NCBI RefSeq assembly: GCF_013303125.1
Contig: NZ_JABTTE010000010.1
Span: forward strand, 1-64,000
Direction of reading: 5' to 3'
DNA from: Calidifontibacillus erzurumensis
GTDB taxonomy: Bacteria > Bacillota > Bacilli > Bacillales > Bacillaceae_J
DNA length: 64,000 nt
Below are positions 36,540-46,800 of this stretch, piece by piece. Below the pieces are notes generated by a model. The model did no database searches. It worked only from the letters and a program-made list of their open reading frames with translations, and had not been told where the DNA came from. Position numbers and translations under genes: made by a program. Positions within the stretch are counted from its first letter, which is position 1; each line of letters starts with the position of its first letter.

Positions 36540-36905
36540 ATGTTTTTTCTATTTTGGGGCTTTATAGTGTGGCTCAGTGCTACTCTCATTTTTCGATTCG
36601 CAGGACATTACTTTTTTACTCCAGATAACGTCGTTCTTATGACAGCTTCCTATATTTTTGTTATTCCTTTGATTTTAGTTATAACGTTACCGGTTTATAA
36701 ATGGAAAAAAATCAAGTCAGACGGAAAATTGAAGGCAGCCATATGTATCGCTCTTCCAGGTATGCTGTTAGATGTTTTTGCACTGATTTTCTTTCAAGAT
36801 ATTTTTACAAACCTCAATCTTGAATCAGATAAATACTTTGGTTCATGGCTGCTATGGGCATATTCACTAATCATATTAACTGGTTTTGATAAAAGGTTAA
36901 GGTAA
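36540..36905 (+). CDS. DUF5367 family membrane protein
   Basis: This 121-residue protein has four hydrophobic helices and the DUF5367 pattern (FWGFIVWLSATLIFRFAGHY at the start and LPGMLLDVFALIFF in the middle). Function unknown. A TAGGAGG ribosome site precedes the ATG. Confidence 0.72.
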   Translation: MFFLFWGFIVWLSATLIFRFAGHYFFTPDNVVLMTASYIFVIPLILVITLPVYKWKKIKSDGKLKAAICIALPGMLLDVFALIFFQDIFTNLNLESDKYFGSWLLWAYSLIILTGFDKRLR

Positions 36906-36957
36906 TCATTTAAAAGGAGAATTAGTTAAGAAATGAGATAGAGAGAGGCGAAAGTAT

Positions 36958-37127
36958 GTGTTAAATAAAAAACTTTTGGTATTTGTTCTTATTTTTTAGC
37001 GGGTTGTAGTTCAAAAACAAAAACGTTCGTTGATTTTTATGGAAAAGACCTCGACAACGTCACAAAAATTGAAATTTTAGATGACAGCTCGGGACATAAA
37101 AAGACGATCAATCTTTCTATGCAATGA
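36958..37127 (+). pseudogene. Frameshifted small lipoprotein gene
   Basis: GTG at 36958 opens MLNKKLLVFVLIF, a signal sequence that hits a stop in a T run. One base over, the frame continues LAGCSSKTKTFVDFYGKDLD to a stop at 37127. LAGC is a perfect lipobox. Inserting one T in the run near 36993-37000 would restore a lipoprotein of about 57 residues, which may also be shortened at its end. It is either a pseudogene or a sequencing error in a homopolymer. Confidence 0.65.
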
Positions 37128-37393
37128 TGTAAGGATGAATGAATCAATTGACGTATAAGGGATTTAGTAAACTTGACCTGTTGTACAACAATGATATTGC
37201 TTTTGTGTTAAAATTATATTTTAACGAATAAATCATTACCTTTATGTGTTAGGTCTTAAAATGTCTTCATTGGAATTATTGGTGCGATTTTTTTCTTTAA
37301 AAAATAAAAATGACTCAAGGCAAAGGGTTAGAGTCGTTACTAAACTTGAGCTTCCTAGAAATATGCCAATTCTGTAAAGAAGGGTTGGATTTT

Positions 37394-38356
37394 ATGAATG
37401 CTGTAATAAATTTTATATCGCAAAAATTGCCAATCCTTATACTTTTAGTTGCAATTTATACGTATTTTTCTCCTTATTATTGGGATGCACCTTCCATCAT
37501 ACCAAGTATATTTTTAGGGATCGTCATTTTTTTTACTGGGGTTTCAATGAATATAAATTCGATTAAAGACATTCGTAATAAGAAACGAGAGATCATTATT
37601 GCAACGGTTTTGAAATATACGGTTACTGTAATTATTTCTATTATACTCGCTTTAATGTTTTTCTCTTCCAACCCAGAAATGGCTGCCGGACTTATTTTAG
37701 CTGGAACGGTTCCAAATGGTACAGCTGCCACTGTTTACAGCTTATTAGCGGGTGGCAACGCTTCTTTAGTTGTACTCGGCTCATTAATCGATGTTGTCGT
37801 TAGCCCTATAGTTACACCTTTATCGATGTTAGTATTATCAAATGACCAAGTTTCGATTTCATTTTTTAGCTTATTGAAGTCTTTTATTCTAATAGTTGTA
37901 ATACCGATCAGTTTAGGTTTAACAACGCAAAAAATGTTCCCAGAGCTTACGATTTATTCAAAAAGCGCAACAAAATTAGGTTCTGCTTTAGCCCTTTTGC
38001 TCATTGTACATACAATCGTTGGGAGTGGGAAAGAAGCAATCGCCTCAGAAATATCTTCCCTTCCTTTATTAGCGGTAGTTTCATTTCTTCAAGTATTTCT
38101 TTCTATGATTCTAGGTTATTATTTAGCAAAAAAACTAAAAGTCAGGGAAAGTGATGCTAGAGCGATATTATTCCATGTTGGTTTATGCAATACAGCCTTG
38201 GCTGCCATATTAGCTTATCAATTTATCGGTGAAGTTGCTGTAATTGCTCCAATTTTAGGGATGGTATTTAATTTATCATTGGGAGCTTTTATATCCAACT
38301 ATTTTTCTAAGAAAGAAATTATGGAAGAGTTTCAGAATGTTGCAAGTTCTAAATAA
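37394..38356 (+). CDS. BASS-family (bile acid:Na+ symporter-like) transporter
   Basis: This protein of about 320 residues has nine or ten membrane helices and the family motifs GLILAGTVPNGTAATVYSLLAGGN near residue 100 (written here in full only to show spacing of the paired Asn/Gly) and FHVGLCNTALA near residue 265. BASS proteins import organic anions such as pyruvate, pantothenate or bile acids with sodium. ATG 37394 is preferred because AAGAAGGG precedes it. The frame is open to 37310, but that extension lacks a ribosome site and looks non-native. Confidence 0.82.
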   Translation: MNAVINFISQKLPILILLVAIYTYFSPYYWDAPSIIPSIFLGIVIFFTGVSMNINSIKDIRNKKREIIIATVLKYTVTVIISIILALMFFSSNPEMAAGLILAGTVPNGTAATVYSLLAGGNASLVVLGSLIDVVVSPIVTPLSMLVLSNDQVSISFFSLLKSFILIVVIPISLGLTTQKMFPELTIYSKSATKLGSALALLLIVHTIVGSGKEAIASEISSLPLLAVVSFLQVFLSMILGYYLAKKLKVRESDARAILFHVGLCNTALAAILAYQFIGEVAVIAPILGMVFNLSLGAFISNYFSKKEIMEEFQNVASSK

Positions 38357-38461
38357 CATTTATTGGTGAGGTTAGTGAAGAACAGCGTCATTGTTGCAAG
38401 AGCTAGGAATTACTTCTAGAATACAGCCCCAGAAGCCCTTAAAAATTAATAGGGAAATGAA

Positions 38462-38491
38462 AACATGTGTTTTTAACGCATGTTTTTTTTG
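38462..38491 (+). terminator. Terminator after the BASS transporter
   Basis: ACATGTG/CGCATGT form the stem and eight T follow. Confidence 0.7.
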
Positions 38492-38975
38492 CTCTGCTGG
38501 GGATAGAACTTAATAGGGTGAGGGGTCCGAACAGAGGAGGTAGAAGGAGTAGTAGCTAATCTATGATGACGTGGGTTATTGAAGGAAGTGGGGGCAAAAT
38601 TAGGATTTCCCAAAAATAAACAAATTCTATATTAGGCTATTTTGCTATCTGTTTGTAGTAAAAATAAGGTTCTTACGTTCTTTTGGTGATCACTCAAAAA
38701 ATGTTCGTAAAGAGAAGAGTGAATGCTATTCTCCAACAATTAGATCTCATATCAGATGCAGAAAGGCGAACAATCATTCAAAGACTTTAATTGAAATTCG
38801 ATGTTTCACCAAATAACATAAGAACCAAAAATAATTGGACAAAATAATCGACACAAACATTTGGGGTCTGAAATGTAAGATCGTGGAGAAAAATGTTATA
38901 ATAAAGTTAACAAAATTCGACTTACATTTTATTTAATTTTATTGAAAATAAATTCAGGGAGGGCTCCTTGGTATT
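38492..38975. other. Intergenic gap before the Fic antitoxin
   Basis: A 29-codon frame at about 38700 (MFVKRRVNAILQQLDLISDA) looks like a fragment of a lost gene. A TATAAT at about 38897 suits the toxin-antitoxin promoter. Nothing else is clear. Confidence 0.35.
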
Positions 38976-39338
38976 ATGTCTTTAAAAAAAATCAGTCTAG
39001 GAGTTGGATGCTCAAAGAGAAAAAGGTTAACAGGTAGAAAAATTGGTCGAGTAAATATATCTAATAGAGGAACAGTAAATTTAATTGATCGACCATTGAA
39101 TACGATCGGAAATCGCCCTTCTAATATTAAACGTGTTTTGGTGAGAGGAGGGAGTTATTTGTTAGCTGGGCGAAAAATGAGAGTAGATCAACAATTAAAA
39201 TCTGTTAAAGCTTCACTAGCTATAGAAGGACATTTTCTTACAGGAACAGAAGAGGAGTTAATAAGAGCAAAAGCATTAGGGAAGATTACACAAGCAGAGT
39301 TTAATCGCAGGGTTATGGAGTTAATCAATAATGAGTAA
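38976..39338 (+). CDS. VbhA-like antitoxin of the Fic module
   Basis: The C-terminal part carries the inhibitory motif S-L-A-I-E-G (Ser-X3-Glu-Gly) on a helix, as in VbhA/class I Fic antitoxins, followed by the short helices of that fold (ITQAEFNRRVMELI). The frame from ATG 38976 gives 120 residues, twice the usual size. A TTG at 39159 has a near-perfect GAGGAGGGA ribosome site and gives 58 residues, the family's normal length, so the true start may be there. It overlaps the fic gene by eight bases. The protein would block the Fic active site by inserting its glutamate. Confidence 0.75.
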   Translation: MSLKKISLGVGCSKRKRLTGRKIGRVNISNRGTVNLIDRPLNTIGNRPSNIKRVLVRGGSYLLAGRKMRVDQQLKSVKASLAIEGHFLTGTEEELIRAKALGKITQAEFNRRVMELINNE

Positions 39339-39975
39339 ATCAGAAAAATCTAGTAAATACTGCTATCCTGGAACTGATGTGTTGATTAATAAACTAAACA
39401 TTCAGGATTACGTTAAACTTCAAAAAGCAGAAAGAATTTATTCAGCAGCTCGATTAATGGAATTACATGATAATCCAATCATCGGTAATTTTGATTTACA
39501 ACACTTGCAAAGAATTCATAAGTATATATTTCAGGATATATATGATTTTGCTGGAAAGATTAGAACTGAGGAAATATCAAAGGAAAATAGTTTGTTTGCA
39601 TTTGTTTCCCAGATAGAAAATTACTTTTATCAGTATATAACTGAACCTTTGCGTTTAGAGAAATATTTAAAAGGATTAAATCGTAAGGAATTCTCACATA
39701 GAGCAGCTCATTATTTAGGAGAAATAAATGCAGTTCATCCTTTTAGGGAAGGAAATGGAAGGGCACAGAGAGAATTTATTCGTACTTTAGCCTTGATAAA
39801 TGGATTTGAATTAGACTTTAGTTTAGTAAATCCTGAGGAACTCTTACATGCCTTCAAAGTATCTTTTTTAAATTCGTCAGAAAAATTAGGAAAATTAATA
39901 GAACAATCAATTGTTAATCATATTCCAAATAGAGATCTAATACTAAAATATAATAGTAGAAAATTAAACTATTAA
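39331..39975 (+). CDS. Fic-domain AMPylating toxin
   Basis: This 214-residue protein carries the canonical Fic motif HPFREGNGRAQREF near residue 137, with the catalytic His, the Mg-binding Glu and the phosphate-binding Arg all present. The flap region near residues 95-110 is also recognisable. Class I Fic toxins transfer AMP from ATP to targets such as DNA gyrase and topoisomerase IV. The inhibitory glutamate is not in this protein but in the antitoxin encoded just upstream, which overlaps it. The pair stands at the left border of the defence island. Confidence 0.9.
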   Translation: MSKSEKSSKYCYPGTDVLINKLNIQDYVKLQKAERIYSAARLMELHDNPIIGNFDLQHLQRIHKYIFQDIYDFAGKIRTEEISKENSLFAFVSQIENYFYQYITEPLRLEKYLKGLNRKEFSHRAAHYLGEINAVHPFREGNGRAQREFIRTLALINGFELDFSLVNPEELLHAFKVSFLNSSEKLGKLIEQSIVNHIPNRDLILKYNSRKLNY

Positions 39976-40101
39976 TGACTAATATGGACTGCTCCCACTT
40001 ATATTATTGAAGTAGGAGTATCTTATGAATCCCAATGTTTCCACGAGTTTTATAGCAGGCTCTTCTATAGTTCAGACATTAAAGTTGGATTTTTAATATA
40101 A

Positions 40102-40153
40102 AGCGACGAGAATCCTTTCCATTTCAAAGAGGAGATGAATCGTCGCTCTTTTT
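40102..40153 (+). terminator. Terminator of the Fic module
   Basis: AGCGACGA/TCGTCGCT form a perfect stem around a 30-nt loop and run into CTTTTTAT. Confidence 0.75.
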
Positions 40154-40198
40154 ATACAATTATAAACTATATGTACTTTATTTTTGTATGTTATATGT

Positions 40199-40396
40199 AT
40201 GAACAAGAAAGCGAGTAGTTCACTTTTGTTTAAAATATTTACATCTATACTATTATCCCGCTATCTTTTGGATAAACTTCCAAATATTGATTTAACAGAT
40301 ATCGAAGCTTTAGACCGACTACTTGGTCAACATCCTTACCTATATATTGTATTAAATTTAATAAACAAACGTAATAATAACTATGGCCCGGCCTGA
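40199..40396 (+). CDS. Hypothetical small protein between fic and Wadjet
   Basis: An open frame of about 65 codons encodes MNKKASSSLLFKIFTSILL, then LPNIDLTDIEALDRLLGQHP. There is no clear ribosome site. A short GGCCC/GGGCC hairpin overlaps its stop codon. It may be a real small gene or chance. No family is recognised. Confidence 0.3.
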   Translation: MNKKASSSLLFKIFTSILLSRYLLDKLPNIDLTDIEALDRLLGQHPYLYIVLNLINKRNNNYGPA

Positions 40397-40532
40397 AACA
40401 CTGGTGGGGCCTATTTGATGCTTACTTATTTAGCAAATTCTAAATTAGTAACATAACAAAGTGATCAGCCATTGGCTAATTTTGTATATTTTAATAGAAT
40501 ATTGTAAGAAAGACAAAAAAGGCGGTTTCAAA

Positions 40533-41606
40533 ATGAAGCAGAAGATTAAGAAATGGTTGACAGAGTATTTAATCAGTATGCAGTCACCTAAAAGTAGGAA
40601 AAAAATTGATTCTCAAAGTATTGAGGACGAATTAATTAAAAGACGGTTTTCAAATCCTATTGATTACCAAATAGAAAATGGTTATCAACATTTTGTTCAA
40701 GTTTTAAAGGAACTCGAAGAGGAAGGGATTATCACTCCTGTAAAGAAAAGCCCGTTAAATGGAAGGCGGCCAAGCATTCATACACAATGGTGGGTATTAC
40801 CTGCCCCCATTAAGAACAGTTGGAGTTACAATAAAATTTTGGCTGTTTCCGATCAACTAAATCTGTCGAAATACTTGCAGCACCCAGAATGGCAAACAGA
40901 AGAGGAATGGAAAAATATTGAGATTATTTACAAATTTTTAAAGCAAAAAGATAAATTTCAGTGGGTAACTAGAGAAGAAAGGGCATTCCAGTTGTTTGGG
41001 GAAGAAAAATATTTTTCTCATGATGGCAAAGTATTGTTACAGCGGCTGCAGCTTACGTTAAATGATTTAAAGGCAAAGGTTTATGGTGAACCGTTTGTGT
41101 TTTGGCCTTCACCGAATACCACAATCACAGAAGCAAAGACAGTGCTCATAGTGGAAAACTTATCCTTTTATCATACATGTAGACAATTATTAAACAAAGG
41201 CATTGGCATCAAAGGGATCCAACCGGATCTGCTTATTTATGGGGAAGGGAAGAAAATAGAGAAAAGCTTCGGTTTTTTAAATGAAATTACGATCAATAAA
41301 AACAAAGCGATTTACTATGTAGGGGACATCGATCCGGAAGGCTGGGGGATCTATGTAAGATTAAAAGAAAATTATCCTGAAGAAAATATTCAACTGGCTA
41401 TTCCTATTTATGAAGCGTTAATAAAAAAAGGTAAGACCAATCAAATTGAAACGGACCAAACAGATAATAAAAGATACCTCACTGATGTAATAGATGAGTT
41501 GGCAAACGTGGGGAGATCAGATATAGGAACAGTTGTAAAAGAGCTTTGGGAACAGAACCGTCGTATTCCTCAGGAAGCATTATCTCTAGATACTATGGAT
41601 TTGTGA
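40533..41606 (+). CDS. jetD: Wadjet nuclease subunit JetD (Toprim)
   Basis: This protein of about 357 residues has an N-terminal winged-helix region (DELIKRRFSNPIDYQIENGY) and a C-terminal Toprim domain with the acidic motifs VLIVENLSFYHTC near residue 208 and YYVGDIDPEGWGIYVRL near residue 263. JetD is the nuclease that cuts plasmid DNA after the JetABC loop-extruding complex has probed it. ATG 40533 is chosen because a GGCGG site precedes it. The frame is open to 40461, but that part looks non-coding. It is the first gene of the operon, 18 bases upstream of jetA. jetD-first order occurs in some Wadjet types as far as I recall. Confidence 0.9.
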   Translation: MKQKIKKWLTEYLISMQSPKSRKKIDSQSIEDELIKRRFSNPIDYQIENGYQHFVQVLKELEEEGIITPVKKSPLNGRRPSIHTQWWVLPAPIKNSWSYNKILAVSDQLNLSKYLQHPEWQTEEEWKNIEIIYKFLKQKDKFQWVTREERAFQLFGEEKYFSHDGKVLLQRLQLTLNDLKAKVYGEPFVFWPSPNTTITEAKTVLIVENLSFYHTCRQLLNKGIGIKGIQPDLLIYGEGKKIEKSFGFLNEITINKNKAIYYVGDIDPEGWGIYVRLKENYPEENIQLAIPIYEALIKKGKTNQIETDQTDNKRYLTDVIDELANVGRSDIGTVVKELWEQNRRIPQEALSLDTMDL

Positions 41607-41624
41607 AGAAAGGAGTTCAGTTGA

Positions 41625-43139
41625 ATGAACAGACGCTGGCAAGGGTTCGGGGAAAGAATCAGGCGGTTAAACCCGATATGGAATTTAGGATCAGGCATGA
41701 AGTTATCCGTACTTAATGAGTATGCACAAATGTTGGCACTTAGTGTGTTACTAGAAATATTTTATCGAGAACTGGAAAATAATCCTGAACGGAAAAAACA
41801 AGATATAAAAAAGATTACATATGAATGCATGGAAGATTTAAAAATAAGAAGTTTACTCGATACCGAGTTAGATGATGATATTATTCAACGGTTTGTAGAT
41901 GGACTACTTTGGAGCGGGCAAGCCGATCTCCAACAACCTTTTTCTGCAAAATGGTTTGATGAAAAAGATCAAAAAATTAAAGATCATCGTTTTCGATTTT
42001 TAGTTGAAGATATGGAACGATCCCGTGCAGAATGGGCAAAGGGTGGAAAAACCGTTTACCAATGTTCAGATGAAGCTAAAGAGCTCATCTTTATGAGTAG
42101 AGAAATTATACAAGAATTGGAAATCACCATTGACCAATTATACATTGAGTATTTAGTCAATAATGGGCACTTTCAACAAGCTTTATCTGGTTTAGATGAT
42201 TTAATAGCTCGGGTAAAACGGATGATTGCTCGGGAGCTAGAATATCGAGAAAATATGAAACGAAATCCAAAAATTATTTTTCAAAAAGAAGCAGAGCTCA
42301 GAAGCAAAAGAGAGCATGAAGTGAAACAGCAGTTTCAGGAAGAAAAGCAAAGGTTTGAACAGATGAGATCTTTAATTAATCGTATTACCGATTCTGATAA
42401 AACTTATGAAATAGCTGAGAAATTGGAACAAACCCGGCGTATTCATGACCAATTAGCTAGCTGTGTCATCGAAAATATGCGTTTAGAAATTGAATTGAGA
42501 TATGAATTTCCGAATTTGTTTTGGAAAAATCAGCAAGTTTCCTTCCAGAAAACATTTTATCAAGACTGGATCGTTACAGAAGGACTTCCCACTCTTGATG
42601 ATATAGCTACTTTACTTCAGCCGCTATTTTCTGTTCAGCCTCATTTTATTTATCCCCTTGATTGGAGCTGGAACGAGCAAGAGCTGGATGCACAAGTACA
42701 ACAGAAAAAAGAGGAAGTAATAGAAGAAAAAGAAGAAGTTACTTATAAAATGCGAGAAGTTGATTGGGAGAAGATTACGAGACTATGGGAACCTATATTT
42801 GTCGAATTACTTGAAAAAGGGAAATATCGCTTAGCTAGTCTACGCAACATTCCTGCTACTTTACAAGAAAAATGGTTAGAGCAGAAAGAAGCTATTGACC
42901 TATGGCTATTATTTCATAGTGAGGCTATGGAAATTTCCTCTATCGATATCGCAAAAGAACAAACAGATGAAAGATTAATATTAATTCAAAAACTAGCTGA
43001 AAAACAAAAGCGTTTTCTTGCATTAGAAGGGAAGACGATTTTTTCAACTATTGATTCCGAAGAACCTATGATTCATTGGCAAGGTTTGAATATATCTCCT
43101 TTTGTTTTACAGTTAGTCGATGATAAGGAAGTGAAATGA
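41625..43139 (+). CDS. jetA: Wadjet protein JetA (MukF/kleisin-like)
   Basis: The 504-residue protein is mostly helical with charged coiled-coil stretches (MIARELEYRENMKRNPK, then the Glu/Gln-rich segment at about residues 215-265). Its position between jetD and the small jetB and the length agree with JetA, the kleisin-like subunit that bridges the SMC-like JetC heads. I do not see a domain signature strong enough alone; the operon context carries the call. AAAGGAG precedes the ATG. Its stop codon overlaps the jetB start by four bases. Confidence 0.88.
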   Translation: MNRRWQGFGERIRRLNPIWNLGSGMKLSVLNEYAQMLALSVLLEIFYRELENNPERKKQDIKKITYECMEDLKIRSLLDTELDDDIIQRFVDGLLWSGQADLQQPFSAKWFDEKDQKIKDHRFRFLVEDMERSRAEWAKGGKTVYQCSDEAKELIFMSREIIQELEITIDQLYIEYLVNNGHFQQALSGLDDLIARVKRMIARELEYRENMKRNPKIIFQKEAELRSKREHEVKQQFQEEKQRFEQMRSLINRITDSDKTYEIAEKLEQTRRIHDQLASCVIENMRLEIELRYEFPNLFWKNQQVSFQKTFYQDWIVTEGLPTLDDIATLLQPLFSVQPHFIYPLDWSWNEQELDAQVQQKKEEVIEEKEEVTYKMREVDWEKITRLWEPIFVELLEKGKYRLASLRNIPATLQEKWLEQKEAIDLWLLFHSEAMEISSIDIAKEQTDERLILIQKLAEKQKRFLALEGKTIFSTIDSEEPMIHWQGLNISPFVLQLVDDKEVK

Positions 43140-43897
43140 TGAGCTATTCAACTTTACAGCTGCAAGATGCTGCCAAAATATTTTTTTACTTAGTGAATAA
43201 AAAAATTGTTTCAACGAATGACCCGATTTTAACTCCTTATTTTGAAGAAGATGGGGTTCGGGATGCGCTCAAAATTTTAACTGAGGAATCTAGAACGCGC
43301 ATCATTCAAACGAAAGATCGAATCCATCTCGTTGCCCGGCCTGAAGGATCGATTTTTGCGACTTCTTTTACTCAATTTAAGAAAAGATACACCGATGTAG
43401 AAAATAAAAAGTATTTCCATTTAATGAATACGATCATCGTTGTCTTTTTAGCAGAAATCGATATTTCTTCCACAACAAATCTACGTTGGGACCATGCTGG
43501 CGTCTCTTACTATTTATTAGAGAAAAATATGACACAACTTTTGGACCAATGGAAGAAGGAACATGATGATACGGAAGGGAAATTTAGCGAGGCTTTTGGG
43601 TTAGCTGTTCAAGATATGTATGATCTTTGGCGGACGATGCCAGTAGATACTGATTCGGAAACGAATGAAGAACGTATCGTAAATACGCGGAGAACACGTA
43701 TTGGACTTATTCATAGGGCGATGCGATTACTGCAAGATGAAGGACTTGTATATATAGTGGAGGACGAGAAGCGGGTATATCCAAAAATAGAATTGTATGA
43801 ACGGCTAGAAGAAGGATACCATCAACAAGCACGGTATAAAGAAATGAGAGAATTAATCCTAGATACTTTAGGATCTGGAGGTGAAATCGATGCCTAG
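43136..43897 (+). CDS. jetB: Wadjet protein JetB (MukE/KITE-like)
   Basis: This 253-residue protein has winged-helix character in both halves and fits the JetB (MukE-like, DUF6063-type) subunit. The start overlaps the jetA stop (ATGATGA), and its stop overlaps the jetC start by eight bases, so the four subunits are translationally coupled. A conserved-looking segment RTRIGLIHRAMRLLQDEGLV near residue 190 resembles a winged-helix recognition part. Function is assigned from gene order. Confidence 0.88.
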   Translation: MMSYSTLQLQDAAKIFFYLVNKKIVSTNDPILTPYFEEDGVRDALKILTEESRTRIIQTKDRIHLVARPEGSIFATSFTQFKKRYTDVENKKYFHLMNTIIVVFLAEIDISSTTNLRWDHAGVSYYLLEKNMTQLLDQWKKEHDDTEGKFSEAFGLAVQDMYDLWRTMPVDTDSETNEERIVNTRRTRIGLIHRAMRLLQDEGLVYIVEDEKRVYPKIELYERLEEGYHQQARYKEMRELILDTLGSGGEIDA

Positions 43898-46800
43898 AAT
43901 TGAGAAAGTGAGAATTACAGGTGTTCAATATGATAAAATGCGAAAACATTATGAAAATACAATTTTTGATTTTATTAATGAGGAAGATCCCCAACATACG
44001 TTGTTAACATTAGTGAATGGCGGCGGAAAAGGGATGCTTTTGCAATTAATATTTCAGACGATGATGCCATTAACCACTTGGGGGAAAAATGGAGAAAACC
44101 ATATTGATGCATTATTTTATAATGAAAAACGTCAGTTTGTTCCATATACGTTCCACGTTGCCATCGAATGGCGGTTAGATACGGAGCCAACCGAATGGTT
44201 AGTTTCGGGCATTTGTATAACATCGGAAAGAAAAGTAGGTCAAGATACGGAAGAGGCGGAAACGGAACCGCAATATTTCCTTTATACTAGCAAATACCAA
44301 AAACCTGCAAATTGGAGTATCGATACCCTTCCCCTTTATGATGAAGAAAAAAAACAAGCCGTTTCATTTGAAGAGTGGGATAGCTGGCTTAAAAAGCATA
44401 AAAATGAATTTCAATATTATCCAAAATCAAAACTATCAGCTTATCATAAGTACTTATCTTCCTACGGAATCGAAAAAAATGAATGGCGCCATATGAGAGA
44501 AATTAATCGGGATGAAGGCGGAATTGAGCATTATTTTAAAAAAGGGCTAGATAATTTTGGCTTGTTTCATAACTTAATAATCCCAGAAATTAGCCATTAT
44601 TTAGAAGAAGAGCAAGAAGAAAATTTGATGAAAATTTTCCGAGATAATTTCATTATTTTTGAAAGGCTGCCTAAGTTATTGGAACGGGAAAACATATATG
44701 AGCTATTAAAAGAAAAACTATTGATAATACAAGATGAATTAAATAAAGGGCTATTAATTGAAACATCAAGAAAAGAACATTATGAATATGCGAACTACCT
44801 ATATTTTGCCATGGAAGAAAAGCTCAATAGCTTACGTTTTGAAGAGGATAAGTGGAAAGAGGAAAATGAAAAGACAGTAAGTTTGCAAAAGGAAGCACTT
44901 TGGGAAAAAGACAATCTGGAATATGCCAAGCAGTGTAAAGAACATCATGAAGCGTCCGAACAGCTAAAAGAAATAGAAGAAAACGTAGCTGCAATTAAAG
45001 AAAAGCTCGAAACTTACACTTTAGAAAAGAATGAGTTGGAAATCGACATTAAATTCCTTGAATATCTATTCGTTACGAAAGAACTTGAAGCCATTGATAA
45101 GCAAATTTCAAAATTAGAAAATGAAGAAAATCTTCATGATGAGAAAACGCAAATTCAACAAATGAAAGAGCAACTTGAAAGCATTTGGGAAGCAGTAGAA
45201 AAAGAATTGCAGCGTGAAGTAGACCGATTTGAAACGTTGAAACAAAGCTATCAAAAGAATTTGCATTTATTAGAAAACCAAATCGCTATTGATGAAAAAG
45301 AAATTAGCGATTTGAAATTGAACATGAAAAAATACACGGATTTTATTAAAACACATAACGAAAAGGCAAGACGAATGGAACAACAATATGGGGATATCGT
45401 CAACCGCAACCCAGAATTTGTTGTTAACAAAAAGAACAATGACCTAAAAGAAGTAGAAAACAAAATGAATGTACTGAAACAACAGGAAGAGGCCCTGATC
45501 CAAAAGCAACGAGAATACAGCAGATTAGAAGGGGAACTTGTTTCCGAAAAGAAAACCATTTTAGATAAACAAGAGGAAGCTAAGAAACAAAGGGAAAAGA
45601 GACAAAAGGAAGAGCAGCATTTCCATAAAGAGTGGTGTAAGTTCCTTCATGAGGACATTCCTTATCAAACGTATACAACAGAAAAATTAAATTCGGTTGA
45701 ATCTGAACTAAGAGAAGAACTAGCACGTTTACAATCAGCAGATGAACGATTGAAAAAGGATTTTTGGAATCATCAGCTAGATACAATGTTAGTAAATGAT
45801 CACTATTGGATTCCGAATAACGATATTCGAAAAGTAGTGGAGCAATTGGAGGAACTAGGCGTTCATGCCATGTATGGGACCGAGCTCATTAATGAACTTT
45901 CGGAAGAAGATAGAGCTACCTACATCGATCGTTTTCCACTACTTCCTTATGGTGTTGTCATCCATGAAAGAGAGTGGGAACAACGTGTTGATGAATACGC
46001 TTTTCAGCATATGCTATCCCATTCCGCGGTGCCAATTTTTATTCGAGAACGTATGAACGAAGATGTCCTTTATGCTTTTGAAGTGCCACGTGAAAAAGGG
46101 ATTGAAATGGCCTTTGATAAAGAGAAATGGATTCGTTGGAAAGGGCAATTGGAGGAAAAAACAGAAAACTTTAAACGTGAGTTGGAAAAATTAGAAAATC
46201 GTATAAAAACAACGAATGAATTATTAGAAAAGCTTAAGCAACTTAAGATTTCAACGATCGATGAAATGTTGGCAATGGAAGAAACACTTCATCAAAAGCT
46301 TATGGAACTTGTTGCCAAAGAGAACGAACTAAAGGAAGAAAATACTCGTTTAGCAGAAAAGCAAAAGCAGCTAGCAAATGAACTGAAAGAATTACATCAA
46401 CAACGTGATCAATTAAATGTTGAACTTCCTGAATTGAAAACTTGGGTAAAAGAACATGAAAAATACAATGAATATAAAGAATTAAAAGCAGAAACGAACA
46501 AAAAGTTATTGCGACTGGAAAAACAAGTCCAGGAAAGCAGACTAAAATTGAAAGGTGTAAAAGAAGAATTAGATAGCTGGGAAAAATCGTTCGAAAAATG
46601 GAAAATCCGCTGTGAATTCGAAATAAATGCACTGAAGGACGAACTGCCTTCTATTCGATTCCCTGAAAGTAAAGAAATTACGAAAGAAGATATTGAGGCA
46701 CCCCAATTGGATGAAACTTTATTCAATGAAATGAAGCCAATTTTAAAACAAATCTTTTTTTTACGGCAAAAAATAAATAATGCAAATAACCAATTAACAG

